The position numbers were made by a program, and so were the translations under genes. Below are positions 44,290 through 54,984 of a DNA stretch of 64,000 nucleotides, one piece after another. Numbering within the stretch: position 1 is the first letter of the stretch; each line of letters begins with the position of its first letter. This DNA comes from Vesta saturnalis (taxonomy: Eukaryota; Arthropoda; Insecta; Coleoptera; Lampyridae). The stretch is from positions 1,045,001 through 1,109,000 of the forward strand of contig JARFJB010000003.1 of assembly GCA_036346205.1 (NCBI GenBank). Direction: 5' to 3'. A model generated the notes under the pieces. It made no database searches and was not told where the DNA came from. It saw only the letters and a program-made list of their open reading frames with translations.

Positions 44290-44720
44290 GTTATTAATTT
44301 TTGTTAGCTTTCATAAAATTTCTAAGTATATTTTATTAATAACTTTTAAATAACTTAGTTTCGATGTTTATTTGTAAATTCTCTTGAATGTTTTGAATTA
44401 TGAGCTAAGCGGTTTGCTAATTATTTGCCGGTTATTAATTTTTGTTATGTTTGCATACAATTTCTAAGTTTATTTTATTAATAACTTTTTTAAATAACTT
44501 AATTTTGATGTTTATTTGTAAATGTCTGTACGTTTTTCATAAAATTAATTATATGCTAAACAGTTTTATAGCTATTTCATTGTTTTTAATTATTGTTAGC
44601 TTTCTATCTCCAATTAATAACTTTTAAACAATTTAATTTCGTTGTTTATTTGTAAATCTATCAATATTTTTCATAAAATTAAATGAGCTAAGTGGTTTAT
44701 AATTATTTCCGTTAATAGTA
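44290..44720. repeat. Three tandem units of about 145 bp
   Basis: Units begin near 44301, 44448 and 44593 and share ATTAATAACTTTTAAATAACTT, GATGTTTATTTGTAAAT and TTTTCATAAAATTAATTAT-type landmarks (each given in short form). Located just 3' of the IS630-like gene. Confidence 0.75.
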
Positions 44721-44794
44721 ATTTGAATACTGAGTATACAACTGACCTTACTGTTCGAATTATTTAATATTTTGAACTTAATAAAATCCTAGTT

Positions 44795-44925
44795 CATGAA
44801 ATACAAGAAACTCGAAAGTCTCCTCAAAAAGTAATTTTTCTAAAATTCACGCTAAAATTATTTCAATCTAAGCGTGACCTTAAGAAAAATTGTTTTTTAA
44901 GGAGACTTGAGTTTTGTATTTCATG
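44795..44925. repeat. 131-bp hairpin (foldback) element
   Basis: Arms beginning CATGAAATACAAGAAACTCG are complementary over about 47 bp to the other end (GAGTTTTGTATTTCATG). The loop holds a smaller hairpin, CACGCT...AGCGTG. Non-coding, MITE-like. Confidence 0.8.
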
Positions 44926-45059
44926 TAATTACCCCAAATGTGAGAAAATTAACGAATATAGTCAATTAAATCCTAGTTAATGCAAATATCATCAGCACGT
45001 CACATTTAAATTTACCGCCTTGATACTTTTTAACCCGAATGTATCTTTCAAACAAGGGC

Positions 45060-45085
45060 TACAGTCACTATATTTAGTGACTGTA
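45060..45085. promoter_or_regulatory. Inverted repeat upstream of the COMMD gene
   Basis: TACAGTCACTA, four bases, then TAGTGACTGTA: 11-bp perfect arms, about 170 bp upstream of the COMMD start codon. It could be a protein-binding site in the promoter; no proof. Confidence 0.5.
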
Positions 45086-45252
45086 ACAAGGGCGACATCA
45101 AAGCGCCACCTTCAGGGACTTTGTTTTCTTGCAGGACTTAAAATCATAAACGTGTATAAACGTGGCAACTCTGTTTTGATAAACCAAACTATATAACCTA
45201 AAAGTTCCAAATAAAACAGAACAATCCTTATATACTTTTTTTAGAAATTATA

Positions 45253-45845
45253 ATGGCAGCGTCTCTATCCAAAATTACTAACTCAGAAGTATTGTATCAG
45301 GTAAATTTACATTATTAAAATTTGTTGTATTAACAATACATAAATTTCAGTTTATTCATTACTGTGTTGATGAATTAGTTACAAAAACAAACTCAAACTT
45401 TACTGTATCAAGTGATGATTTAGAATGGACAAAAGATGAACAATTAGCTGCCATGGACTTTATTCAAAATGTATTCCGGGTAAATGTTCTAAACAAAAAC
45501 CAAGAGTTTAATGTACCAGATAGTGTTAACCCAAAACTGGTATCGATTATTAAGGAATGTTATAACATACGAAAAGAGCAAATATTTCAAGCTATTTTAC
45601 GTGAAGAATTATATAAGACTGAAAACAACATAGTTGAAAATATAGATTGGAAATTAAAATGGATCATGGGTAGTTCAAAATTAGCGACAATTAGAGAACC
45701 TTTACTTCAGGTTGATCTGCACTGTTTCTTAAAGGAGAATGAGAGTATTAGAAAAACTATTAATTGTGAGATGAATCTGAACCAACTTGATGAACTAATT
45801 GAAGATCTGGAAAGAGTAACAAAGTTATTAGCTGTAATTAATTAA
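45253..45845 (+). CDS. COMM domain-containing protein, most like COMMD8 (180 aa, two exons)
   Basis: Exon 1 (45253-45300) starts MAASLSKITNSEVLYQ. A 50-bp GT-AG intron follows, and exon 2 (45351-45845) runs in phase to TAA. The N-terminal helical half contains DDLEWTKDEQLAAMDFIQNV. The COMM domain occupies the last 70 or so residues: DWKLKWIMGSSKLATIREPL and LLQVDLHC, then EMNLNQLDELIEDLERVTK, with the conserved Trp and the Leu-rich end. COMMD proteins form the ten-member Commander complex that works in endosomal recycling and regulates NF-kB. The order of features and the MGSSKLATIREPLLQ pattern fit COMMD8 best, but the paralogue is my inference from memory. A short inverted repeat lies upstream. 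The frame is intact. Confidence 0.85.
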
Positions 45846-46009
45846 TAAGATAATTTACTGTTATTTGTATCTCTAAGCATAATAAATACTGATAGAGTAG
45901 TTTCAAAATGTTGTGGCACTCGCCTCTCCATGTGCATATGATTCAAAGTATTTGACAAATATGCTACTATTCAACTTATTAATGTAGTCATTCGCTTTAT
46001 TTACTTTTA

Positions 46010-49000
46010 TTTTATTAGGTGGTAGGCATGTATAGTCCATGCCAGCCGGGGAGGTACCACCACCCTTACCATGGGCTCCTTAATATTGGGTCTCCGATTT
46101 TCTGAGCTCGGTAAGGGCTGCCAGTTACCTTTTCCATCATCCTCAATCTATTCTCATCCTTATTCTTCCTTCTCGCCCTCACTGTCTTCCTATCGGATTA
46201 AAAGTCCCAAATTAAAAAATAAGATGGCTGTGGTTTCTAGGGTTATAAATTCCGGACGTAAAATCCTGCCCCATTCGGATGTCCGGGAGGGCAGGGCCCA
46301 AGCGACCTCGGTCATCGAAGGTATCAACTTTCTGATTCACTACTGCAACATCCGCGGTATCAGGTCTAATCTTAGTGCTATTCACCAACATCTTGAACAA
46401 TTACAACCTGATATATTGTTTCTATCTGAAACACAAGTCTCCTCGGAAAGCTCCGAGTCACCCGACTTGCAATTTCCTCAATACCATCTTCACTCTAACT
46501 TTCGATATAAAGGAGGCATATGTGCGTACATCAAGGACAGAATTGCTTGCAAGAGGGTTTCTTCCTTAGAAAATAAAAATTTTGACGTGATTTGGTTTAA
46601 ACATTCTGGTCCTAATTTTGTGAAATTCTACTGTTGCATTTATAGGTCTCCTAATGACAGCAACTTTCAAGACTTCTTCGATTACCTTAGTACGAAAGTT
46701 GACTATCTCCTGTCTCAGTCTCCATCTTGCGATATCTCATTTGTAGGCGATTTCAATGTTCATAACTCTAATTTGCTTTAATTTTCTTCTACTACAAATC
46801 CCGCTGGTCATAGTGCAGAAACATTTGCTATTTCATGTGATCTCACACAAATGATTTCTGAACCCACAAGAATCCCTGATAACCCTAACCATACTCCATA
46901 TCTTCTAGATCTCTTTCTTACATCAAACCCTCTTGTTTATAAAACTTGCGTTCTTTCGCCTTTAGGTCTTTCCGACCATTGTCTAATAAAAATCATTTCT
47001 ACTGTACCTAATTCCACTGTTGTTTGCAAAACCGATAGAACCTTGTGGTGTTTTAAGTCAGCTCGATGGAGTGATTTACGGGATTTCTTTGCAACCTTTC
47101 CATGGCGTGAATATTGTTTTAAGTCGTCCTCTTCTTCGGACATCGCTCTTTCAGTATCTGAAGTCATCCTCATGGGAATGGAGTTATACATTCCGAAAAA
47201 ACAGTACCGTGTAGGTCATTCACGTTCCCAACCCTGGTTCAATAAGGCTTGTTCTGATGCAATATCTTTAAAAAATAAATGTTACATTAAATGGAAATCT
47301 AATAAATCGGTTGACAGTCATGTAGAATATGTTGGTGCTAGAAATATCTGCAAAAGTGTCATCACTAAAACTAAAAAGTTGTTCGAACAACGAAAATGCA
47401 ATGAACTAGCTACATCTCCTTTAGGCAGTCGTAAATTTTGGTCTTTAGCAAAAGCCATTAGTAAAACTTTCGAACATCTTCATTTCCCCCCCTGACATCT
47501 ATTGACGGATCGGTAGTTGCTGATTCTGTAGACAAAGCCAACGTTTTTGTGGATTTGTTTGCATCAAACTCGTGTCTCAATGATTCTGGAAAAGATGTGC
47601 CCCTAGTCAACTCTTCTTCATACGTTATGAAACCAATTCATTTTCGGTACAAGCTCTTGGAATCGATCATCAGTAGGCTTGATCTCAATAAGGCGACTGG
47701 CCCAGACGGTATCCCAGCTATTGTCTTAAAGAAAGGTTCCCCCGAACTAGTACCAGTCCTATCTAAGCTCTATACGATCTCTATATCTTCTGGGGAATTC
47801 CCTTCATCATGGAAGTTAGCAAATATTCAACCTATTCCCAAAAAAGGTGATAAGACCGATCCCTCAAATTACAGACCAATTGCCATCACTTCCATTTTGT
47901 CTAAAATCATGGAAAAAACCATCAATCAGCAACTGCTCACGTTTCTTGAAACTAACAAACTCCTTAGTGACCATCAATATGGGTTTAGGCAAAGTCGTTC
48001 AACAGGCGATCTTCTTTCATATGTGACCCAAGTTTGGAACAATACAGTAGAGCAGTCCGGTGAAACAGTTGTAGTCGCTTTAGATATCTCAAAGGCATTT
48101 GACCAAGTTTGGCATAAGTGTTTACTTGCCAAACTCACCTCGTTTGGGTTAAATGATGCGCTCATCAACTGGGTTTCTAGTTTCCTTGATGAAAGACGAA
48201 TACGTGTCGTAGTTGATGGCTTTTTTTTCAAAAGAAGTTAGCATTAACGCGGGCGTACCACAGGGATCCGTTATAGCGCCTACACTTTTTCTGCTGTACA
48301 TAAACGACCTTATTTCTTCAACAACTAACCCCATCCATTGCTTTGCTGACATTCAACGTATTCTCGAATGGGGAAGCAATAATCTAGTTAAATTTAATGC
48401 TAACAAAACTCAGTGTTGCCTTATGTCCGCCAAAAAAGATCGATCATTTCCTGTTGTAAGTATGAATGGCTCAGTTCTTAAGTTTTCAGACTCTATTACT
48501 CTTTTGGGTATGACTGTATCTTCAAATCTCTCATGGGTTGACCATCTTCTGTCAGCTACCAAAACAGCTGCTCGTAAAATAGGCTTTTTGTATAGATATA
48601 AGCAGTACTTTACCTCTCGACAACTCCTTCTGCTGTATAAGGCCCAAATTCGGCCTCATCTGGAATATAATTCTCACCTTTGGGTTAGTGCTCCCCAATA
48701 CGCTCTCGATATCGTTGATCGTATTCAAAAGAGAGCGATTAGGCTTATAAATGACCCGTCCTTAACTTCTCACATACAGTCCCTTGAGCATAGAAGGATG
48801 GTTTCAGTTCTTTCTTTGTATTATCGTTATTACAACGGCTATTGTGCTGGTGAATTACATTCTTTGATACCATCTCCGGCTATCTTTGAGAGAAACACTC
48901 GGTTCGCTCAATCACATCATCGGTATGCAGTACAAATCTCCACTTGTCGTACCAAACGGGCGCAATCTACATTTTTCTACACGGCTTCTAAACTCTGGAA

Positions 49001-49182
49001 TGATCTCCCTAGTTCCTGTTTTCCTCTCACTTATGATATGAGAAAATTTAAGGTAGCTGTTCATAGGCATCTATTGGCAATTCATTATCCCTCTATCCAT
49101 CCTCCTAAGTGTTCCTGAGTGCTTTAGCACGATAGGCCTTATTTAGCCTGTTCAGGTCCACAATCATAAAAAAAAAAAACAT
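46010..49182 (+). mobile_element. Non-LTR (LINE) retrotransposon with poly(A) tail
   Basis: The 5' part (GTGGTAGGCATGTATAG, about 46020) leads to a single ORF-like region for endonuclease and RT, and the element ends in a poly(A) run at about 49169-49181. The clade is I/jockey-like by the look of the RT and its C-terminal domain. No target duplication could be proven by eye; it ends about 100 bp before an IS630-like remnant, into which it may have inserted. Confidence 0.85.
46071..49118 (+). pseudogene. Non-LTR endonuclease/reverse transcriptase, inactivated
   Basis: The APE-type endonuclease starts with YCNIRGIRSNLSAI (about 46340), continues with LFLSETQ and ends with FVGDFNVHNS and GLSDHCLI. 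The RT has ATGPDGIPAIVLKKGSPELV, NYRPIAITSILSKIMEK, QYGFRQSRSTGDLL, VVALDISKAFDQVWH (catalytic Asp) and NAGVPQGSVIAPTLFLLYIND. The next block, which should be CFADD, reads CFADIQRILEWG, so the second catalytic Asp and about 25-60 residues are deleted. The C-terminal domain is intact (RIQKRAIRLINDP; LWNDLP). It also has an in-frame TAA at 46779, a frameshift in a C run near 47490, and one in a T run near 48230. It is not functional. Confidence 0.85.
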
Positions 49183-49289
49183 TGTATTCGTACATTGCCG
49201 CTTGAGTTTATTCCTTCTGTTTTATACAAAATCTGTCTTTTTCAAGATACTTTATTATTTCATCGTTATTTGTTGTCCGAACTGCCAAA

Positions 49290-50216
49290 TAAACGTTTTG
49301 AACATGAGTGGCGATTTTATGTATATCGAAAAGCAAAAACCAACAATGCAAAATTTGTTCGCAGCTGTCTAAGAAGAAGGGATACATTTAAGAGGAAAAT
49401 TAAGCAGCGTTCGATCGATTGTGAAAAAGGTGGGTTTCAAATAGCAGAAGACTAAAGACAACAGGAAGGTCTTGGTGGAAACATCCGCAATAAGGGCGAA
49501 AAAAACTACATTTTTAAGAAAAATGATTAATGTTACATTGTGGTGGTGCTAAAGGATTTGTTCCAAATGCATTGTTGATGTTTAAATCGGGATTAAAGTC
49601 AGGAGATTATCATGACGACATGAATTCTAAGAATTATATTAAGCGGTTGACCGAAAAACTTGAGCGTAATTTTGTGTTAGTGGTTGATAACGCATCTTAC
49701 CACAACATATCTACCGAGTCTAATCCAACATGTGTCTGGAAAAAAGGTGAAATGCAGAAGCGGTCAAACGAATGCCGGATTACATTTGAACAAAGTGAGA
49801 CAAAACCCGAACTCTACGAGAAAATTAAACTTTATCGACCAGTTCATAAAAATTATTTAATCGATAAGTTGATGGCTGAATACGGCCATTCTGTGGTAAG
49901 GTTGCCACCCTACAATCCAGAGCTAAATCCAATTGAAAAGATATGGGCTCAAGTTAAAAATTATGTAGGGAGTAATATTACGTTTAAAGTTGAAGATGTG
50001 TGGAAATTAGCAGAGAATAAATTTAAATCAATTGGTCGTGAAGAATGGGAAGCTGTGTGCAAACATACAGAAAAGATTGAACAAGAATATTTAGAACAAA
50101 GTTTTATTGATGAAGCCGAAGAGCTGACTTTTACTGTAAATACAGGTGAAAGTGATGAAGAAATTGATTACAGCAGTAGTGACAAAGACAGCGACAGTGA
50201 ATTAGATTCCAACTAA
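49290..50216 (+). pseudogene. Second IS630-like transposase, first catalytic region deleted
   Basis: Plus-strand reading resembles the element at 40-44 kb: IEKQKPTMQNLFAAV and SSVRSIVKKVGFK with NRKVLVE (about 49335-49480, with stops). From 49530 there is a long open frame (228 codons): HCGGAKGFVPNALLMFKSG, GDYHDDMNSKNY, LVVDNASYH (second Asp), VVRLPPYNPELNPIEKIWAQ (catalytic Glu retained) and an acidic tail with DSDSELDSN. The LDET block containing the first Asp is missing between about 49510 and 49530, so it cannot be a working transposase. The open acidic tail and intact frame over 0.7 kb suggest recent decay or possible co-option. Confidence 0.75.
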
Positions 50217-50219
50217 TTA

Positions 50220-51330
50220 AACTTCTGTAGTTATTTGTTTTTGTAGGTTAATAAAATTACATTTTAAAATAGTGTATCAATTTGCAATTTATTTTACATA
50301 TTGGTATAGAATTTGAAATACTTCTACAAAAATGTTTTCCGTTCAAACAAGGAGGGTCTCATTAAGTAACACACTGCTGTGAAACATAGTAGTTATTTCA
50401 ACGTTTGTGTTCTGTCCTCCTATTAGAAGTATTTCAAGTTATAATATTATAATCACATTGAGAAGCTTCATTCAAGTTTTTATAGTACACATTTACACCT
50501 ACTATTACTTAATCTAAGAGTTATCGAACAAATAATTTTTCAGATTTTCTATTCGGCACAAACTACTAGTGTGAACTTAATAAATTCTTGTCCTATTTGT
50601 AATAACACTTTCTGGCACGTACTTTAATAATGACGCTAATTGATTGATTCCTGTTGTTGGTTCTTAAAAATATAAATATTTAGACCTGCGATCAACGATG
50701 AGTTTTAAGAATTTAGCTATTCGATGATTGCTAAGATTAACAACCAAAAATCTTATAAGAAGATATTCTTATTTTCTGTCTATCTGTTGGGTGTAATTAA
50801 AAGTTTATAAAACGTTGAACTTCGTTTTTGCAAATCCTTGATAAAAACAACTGATGTTGAACAGGTTAGGTTATGTTTACTAACTAAAAAAAATTGTTTT
50901 AATGCAAATATGAAATAGGTAATCCAATACATATTAAATTGAGATTGTTACAAATGATCATTCAATAAAATATAAATAAATACTAAATTTATTTATTTGC
51001 CGTATATTTTTAGGATGGCATTTTTGCAATCGAGGTTTCCCGATTTTAACATCGTTTAAGTTTTTCAAACTGTAGAAAATCGCACCGCGCATCTCGAATG
51101 CCACGACGTTTTATAACTACTCCATAAATCATTATTTCCAATAGCCTTTTTAACCTTTAACATATATATCAGTTTTCAGTTTGTAAAGTAGTTTTTATAA
51201 TTTCCCTTCCTAACCTGCTTTAGTACCTAGTGGTCGTGTTTGAAAGTTATAGTGCTGGCCATACACTTAAACATAATCAGAGCATTTCTGTCGTTTTTAC
51301 TTTTAAATGGAATATTGAATATATATGTAG
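50220..51330. other. Unassigned AT-rich region
   Basis: No gene recognised downstream of the IS630-like ORF. Confidence 0.5.
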
Positions 51331-51334
51331 TGTT

Positions 51335-51575
51335 AGTTGAGTTGATCGGCCTATTTCCGCAGTGTTTGCTTTTATAGCGTGACGTTTCGGAACCGGACTC
51401 TACTGCCATCATCAGGCTTAGTCCTGAGGACTGTTTTCGTACTCGAGTCGAATTCATAGTTATGATTTTTTCCCAAGCACTTTACTCTCAAGTTCGAGCT
51501 TTAATACCTTTCACTTACCAGTCTGACACCTTTACCGCTGAACAATCCAATATCTATTTTTTAGAACTTTTATTT
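51335..51575 (-). repeat. Composite repeat: tRNA-like segment plus hammerhead-like motif (copy 2)
   Basis: A clear relative of 3725-3985 in the same orientation. Minus reading: tRNA-like part (about 51553-51487; anticodon-loop-like CTGGTAA, B-box-like GCTCGAACTT), then CTGATGA at 51415-51409, then GAAAC at 51388-51384 with GTC. The hairpin between the boxes has decayed (GGCAG...GTTCC), so this ribozyme copy is probably dead. Confidence 0.7.
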
Positions 51576-51589
51576 TAAAAGATGCGAAA

Positions 51590-53650
51590 AGTCATGCTAA
51601 AATAGCTGCTGTACAAATAAACGAATTACTGTTAAATGGGATCTGGAAATCGCATACCTCCCTAGCTTCCGCAAGATTCATACATTGTCTCTGACATGCC
51701 CTTTTATTTTTAAAACTCCTTATCTTTCTTTCCTTTCTCATACATTCTACCACATTCAGCCAAGTTTTACGCGGCCTACCAGGTACGGTCTTACCTCTAA
51801 CCTCACTCACATATATTTGCTTCGTTAATCTTGGGTTGTTCATTCTCTCAATGTGACCAAACCAACGTAATGTACTACTTTTATATCTATCCATCATTCC
51901 TCACCACTCTATCTGGTCCCTTCTCGTTTTACCACATGCGCCTCTCAGGAATCTCATACCCACGACATTTATTTTTCTTTCGTGCTTTTTTTGACATACC
52001 CATGTCTCACTTCCATACAGTACTGACGGGATAAACACGCCATTGTGGATTGCTCGTTTCGCAGCTAGGTTCATGTTTTCGTTTCTGATTATTGTCCACA
52101 TACTTCCAATCACTTTCCTTCCAGCATTGACCCTTCGTCCAATCTCGCCCTCCATTGTACCATCTGCAGTAAATATTCTACCCAGATATACCAGCTTGTC
52201 CACTTGCTCCACAATTTCATCTTGCACAGTAAATACTCTACTCTCCTTTCCACCTTCCCGATTGAACACCACAATCTTAGTTTTGTTCACCTTTACCTTT
52301 AGGTCCATGGTCTCACAGACTGTATCAAACTTCCTCAAAGCAGTTTGTAGTTCATCCGGACTGCCGAAAATAAGACTGTCATCTGCATACACCAGAATTA
52401 CATTTACGTCACCAACCGTTACACCATTTGTATCGGTACATGCTTGTCTAACACATTGATCCATGTACACATTGAACAACCACGACATCACACAGGTTTG
52501 TCGCACTCCTTGCTCAATATTAAAGTATTCACTCACACCTCCTCTCACCCTAACACATGCCCAACTACCGTTGTATACTGCCCTTATTCCGTTTATTAGA
52601 CTTTTATTTGCCCCATATTCATTTAATATTTCCCACAGCTTCTCCCTATTCTCTGTCGTATGCTTTCTCCAGATCTACAAACACCCAGTACAGCTTCCTT
52701 TTTATACTTAAACACTTTTCGATCACCTGCTGGAGAGCAACCATCTGATCGACATCCTCTCTCTGGCATGAAGCCACCGTACACATCCCAACTTTGTGTA
52801 GTTTCTCGTACTCTATCAATCAGTATTCTTCCAGATACTTGACCAGGCACGCTGAGCAAACTTATTCCTCTGTAGTTCTTGCAATCACTCTTGTTCTCCT
52901 TACCCTTATTCAATGGTACAATGATCTCTCTCTTCCAATCCTTCGGCACTTTTCCACACATAAGGCATACATTGAATAATTCACACAATCTTCGTATAAG
53001 TTTTGCACCCCCCATACTTTAGTATTTCACCAGTGATTTCATCTACGCCTGCTCCCTTGCCGTTTTCAACCTTCCTACCGTTTTCTCTACCCAATATCCT
53101 TCTCAGTTTCATTTACCATTCCTTCTACATTCGTGTTATTTAACCCTTCAGTCTTACTTTCCTCACTACTGTACAGCAATGATTGCTGCAATCCGAAATA
53201 TTCTTGCCAGTATTTCCTCACTTCACAATCGTCCCATACTATTTCGTTGCTCATATTCATCACTCCTGCAGCGTTCTGTTTTGTATTTGGACCCATTTCC
53301 AGAAGTTTTTTATTTCCCTCAAAATCATTCTGCATTTTCTCTCCTTCCACAGCTATCACTTCCTCTTTACTTATTCTCACTGCCTCCTTCGCTTTTTTGT
53401 TTCTTAATCTGTACTCCTCATACAATCGCTTTTTCTCAGTCTCATTTTTTGCAGCAATCATTGCCATGTAAGATTCTTTTAGCTTACATACTGCCTTTTT
53501 TACCGACTCATTCCACCAGGTACACCTCGACTGTGCCTTTGATTGCGAGGGACCTTCCTTCAGCCGGTTTCCTCAACTGCTTTGCAAGTATTCTGTACCA
53601 CTCCAATTTCCCTGCAACGCTCGTTAGATATCTTTTTCCCCAATACTGAA
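51590..53650 (-). pseudogene. RTE/craft-like non-LTR reverse transcriptase, 5' truncated
   Basis: Minus reading begins with WWNESVKKAVCKLKESY (about 53515), then VPKDWKREIIVPLNKGKENK, CKNYRGISLLSVPGQV and PERGC. The catalytic block VDLEKAYDRE (motif A) sits across a frameshift near 52680. EQGVRQTCVMSWLFNVYMD follows, then VILVYADDSLIFG (YADD, about 52390), KVNVNKTK-like and KLVYLGRIFTADG. The C-terminal domain has VLYGSETWVCQKKHERKI and FLRGACGKTRRD, then STLRWFGHIERM and GRPRKTW (51860-51760). At least three frameshifts. Endonuclease is missing upstream of 53650 (5' truncation). It terminates next to the composite hammerhead repeat. Confidence 0.8.
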
Positions 53651-53805
53651 TGATGAGTCACCAACGCATGTCTTGATAAGTTTTAAATTAGCGTCCATAA
53701 CATTGATGATTTTGGTGATTTTATTCACATTATGAGTATTCGGATGTTTGTAGAATTGCTCAATCACTTCTACTGAAGAGTTAATTTTTGCAATTAAACC
53801 CATTT
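53651..53805 (-). CDS. Possible host exon abutting the truncated retroelement
   Basis: A minus-strand frame starts with ATG near 53802, after TTTTTAGAA, which looks like a splice acceptor. It encodes a Val/Ile/Asn-rich helical stretch (EVIEQFYKHPNTHNVNKITK and INVMDANLKLIK, about 50 residues). It is not retroelement-like and loses continuity where RTE-type sequence begins near 53650. It may be a host exon interrupted by the retroelement, or part of an unknown TE. No family recognised. Confidence 0.35.
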
Positions 53806-53829
53806 CTAAAAATAAATTATTAATATATA

Positions 53830-54980
53830 TTTAGTATAAATTGTAAACATTATACCTTTAACATCTAGCGAACGAACGAATTGTAGCAGGAAATGATGAT
53901 TAAATCAATCAACCCTATAATTAATTTATTTGAAAAATTTTCAGTTTTACTAACCTAAGTTAACTCTTCGCGTGATACGCTACTGAGTTGGCAAATAATA
54001 TTTTAAGACGTTTGATGGTCCTATTTGTTATTATATTTGTCTTTTGCTATTATAATGTTGTAGGAAAGGATGGAAAATGCGGTTCAGAGTAGCCAACTGA
54101 AATATCCCTTTCATTACAATGTTACACTTATAGCATTTTAGTTATTTTATAATTGGATGTTGTTTATAGTGGAATGGCAGCCATATTATAGAGGTTAAAT
54201 TATTCGTGAAATGCACTTTACTAACAACATATTGTGAAAAATATACACTGATATTTAAATTATGTATAATTCAAACAAAGATATCAACGTATTCGCTAAA
54301 ATTGAATTATTGAAAAAAAAACATGTTATTTTTCAATTTCTAATTGTAATTTGACATTTTCTAGACGTAAATGAACTTGGCAACAACGCTAAATATGATA
54401 AAACTGCAGAGTGAACCAAGATCCCCATAGCTATAGTACTACACATGCATGGTTAAAAGAAATATCTTAAGTCATGCAGAAATATAAGAATAAAATCTTT
54501 CTGGTTCAGTTGGACTCAGATCTCAAGCTTTTGACCATTGTAAGGTTGCAAATGAAGGTTTCTGACTAGCTAAACTCTTATGTTAGAAACGCTAAAAACT
54601 CTCACCATAAAAAATGATATCGACTAGTAGATTGATGAGGACTTAACTCTGCTGCCACAATTCTGAATTTTTGGACTCGAGTTATTCAAGATTCTCCTTG
54701 ATTTTAAAATATTTGCAAGGTCATGCCTCTTCCGGTTATCCCAGAAGTTGCAATTAACTTCTTAATTTTAAACGGAACACCCGTAAATATTATTTCATTT
54801 TTGGATTCCTGGGAAAGTTTCATGTTCCATTAAGTTTCTCTATACCTATTTTCTACCGTTTCTTAGATATCTTAATTATTTTGAAAGATGCAGCCTTGTT
54901 TTCAACACTGCACCTTTTACCCATTTCGACAGGTGGTAAGCACTTGTGGGGTTGACGGATGCACAAGAATGACACTTTCG
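53830..54980. other. Unassigned region
   Basis: No convincing gene. Confidence 0.45.
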
Positions 54981-54984
54981 AAAT

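Noticed and set aside
52043..53649. Many plus-strand ORFs of 60-156 codons
   Set aside because: All lie antisense to the RTE-type reverse transcriptase.
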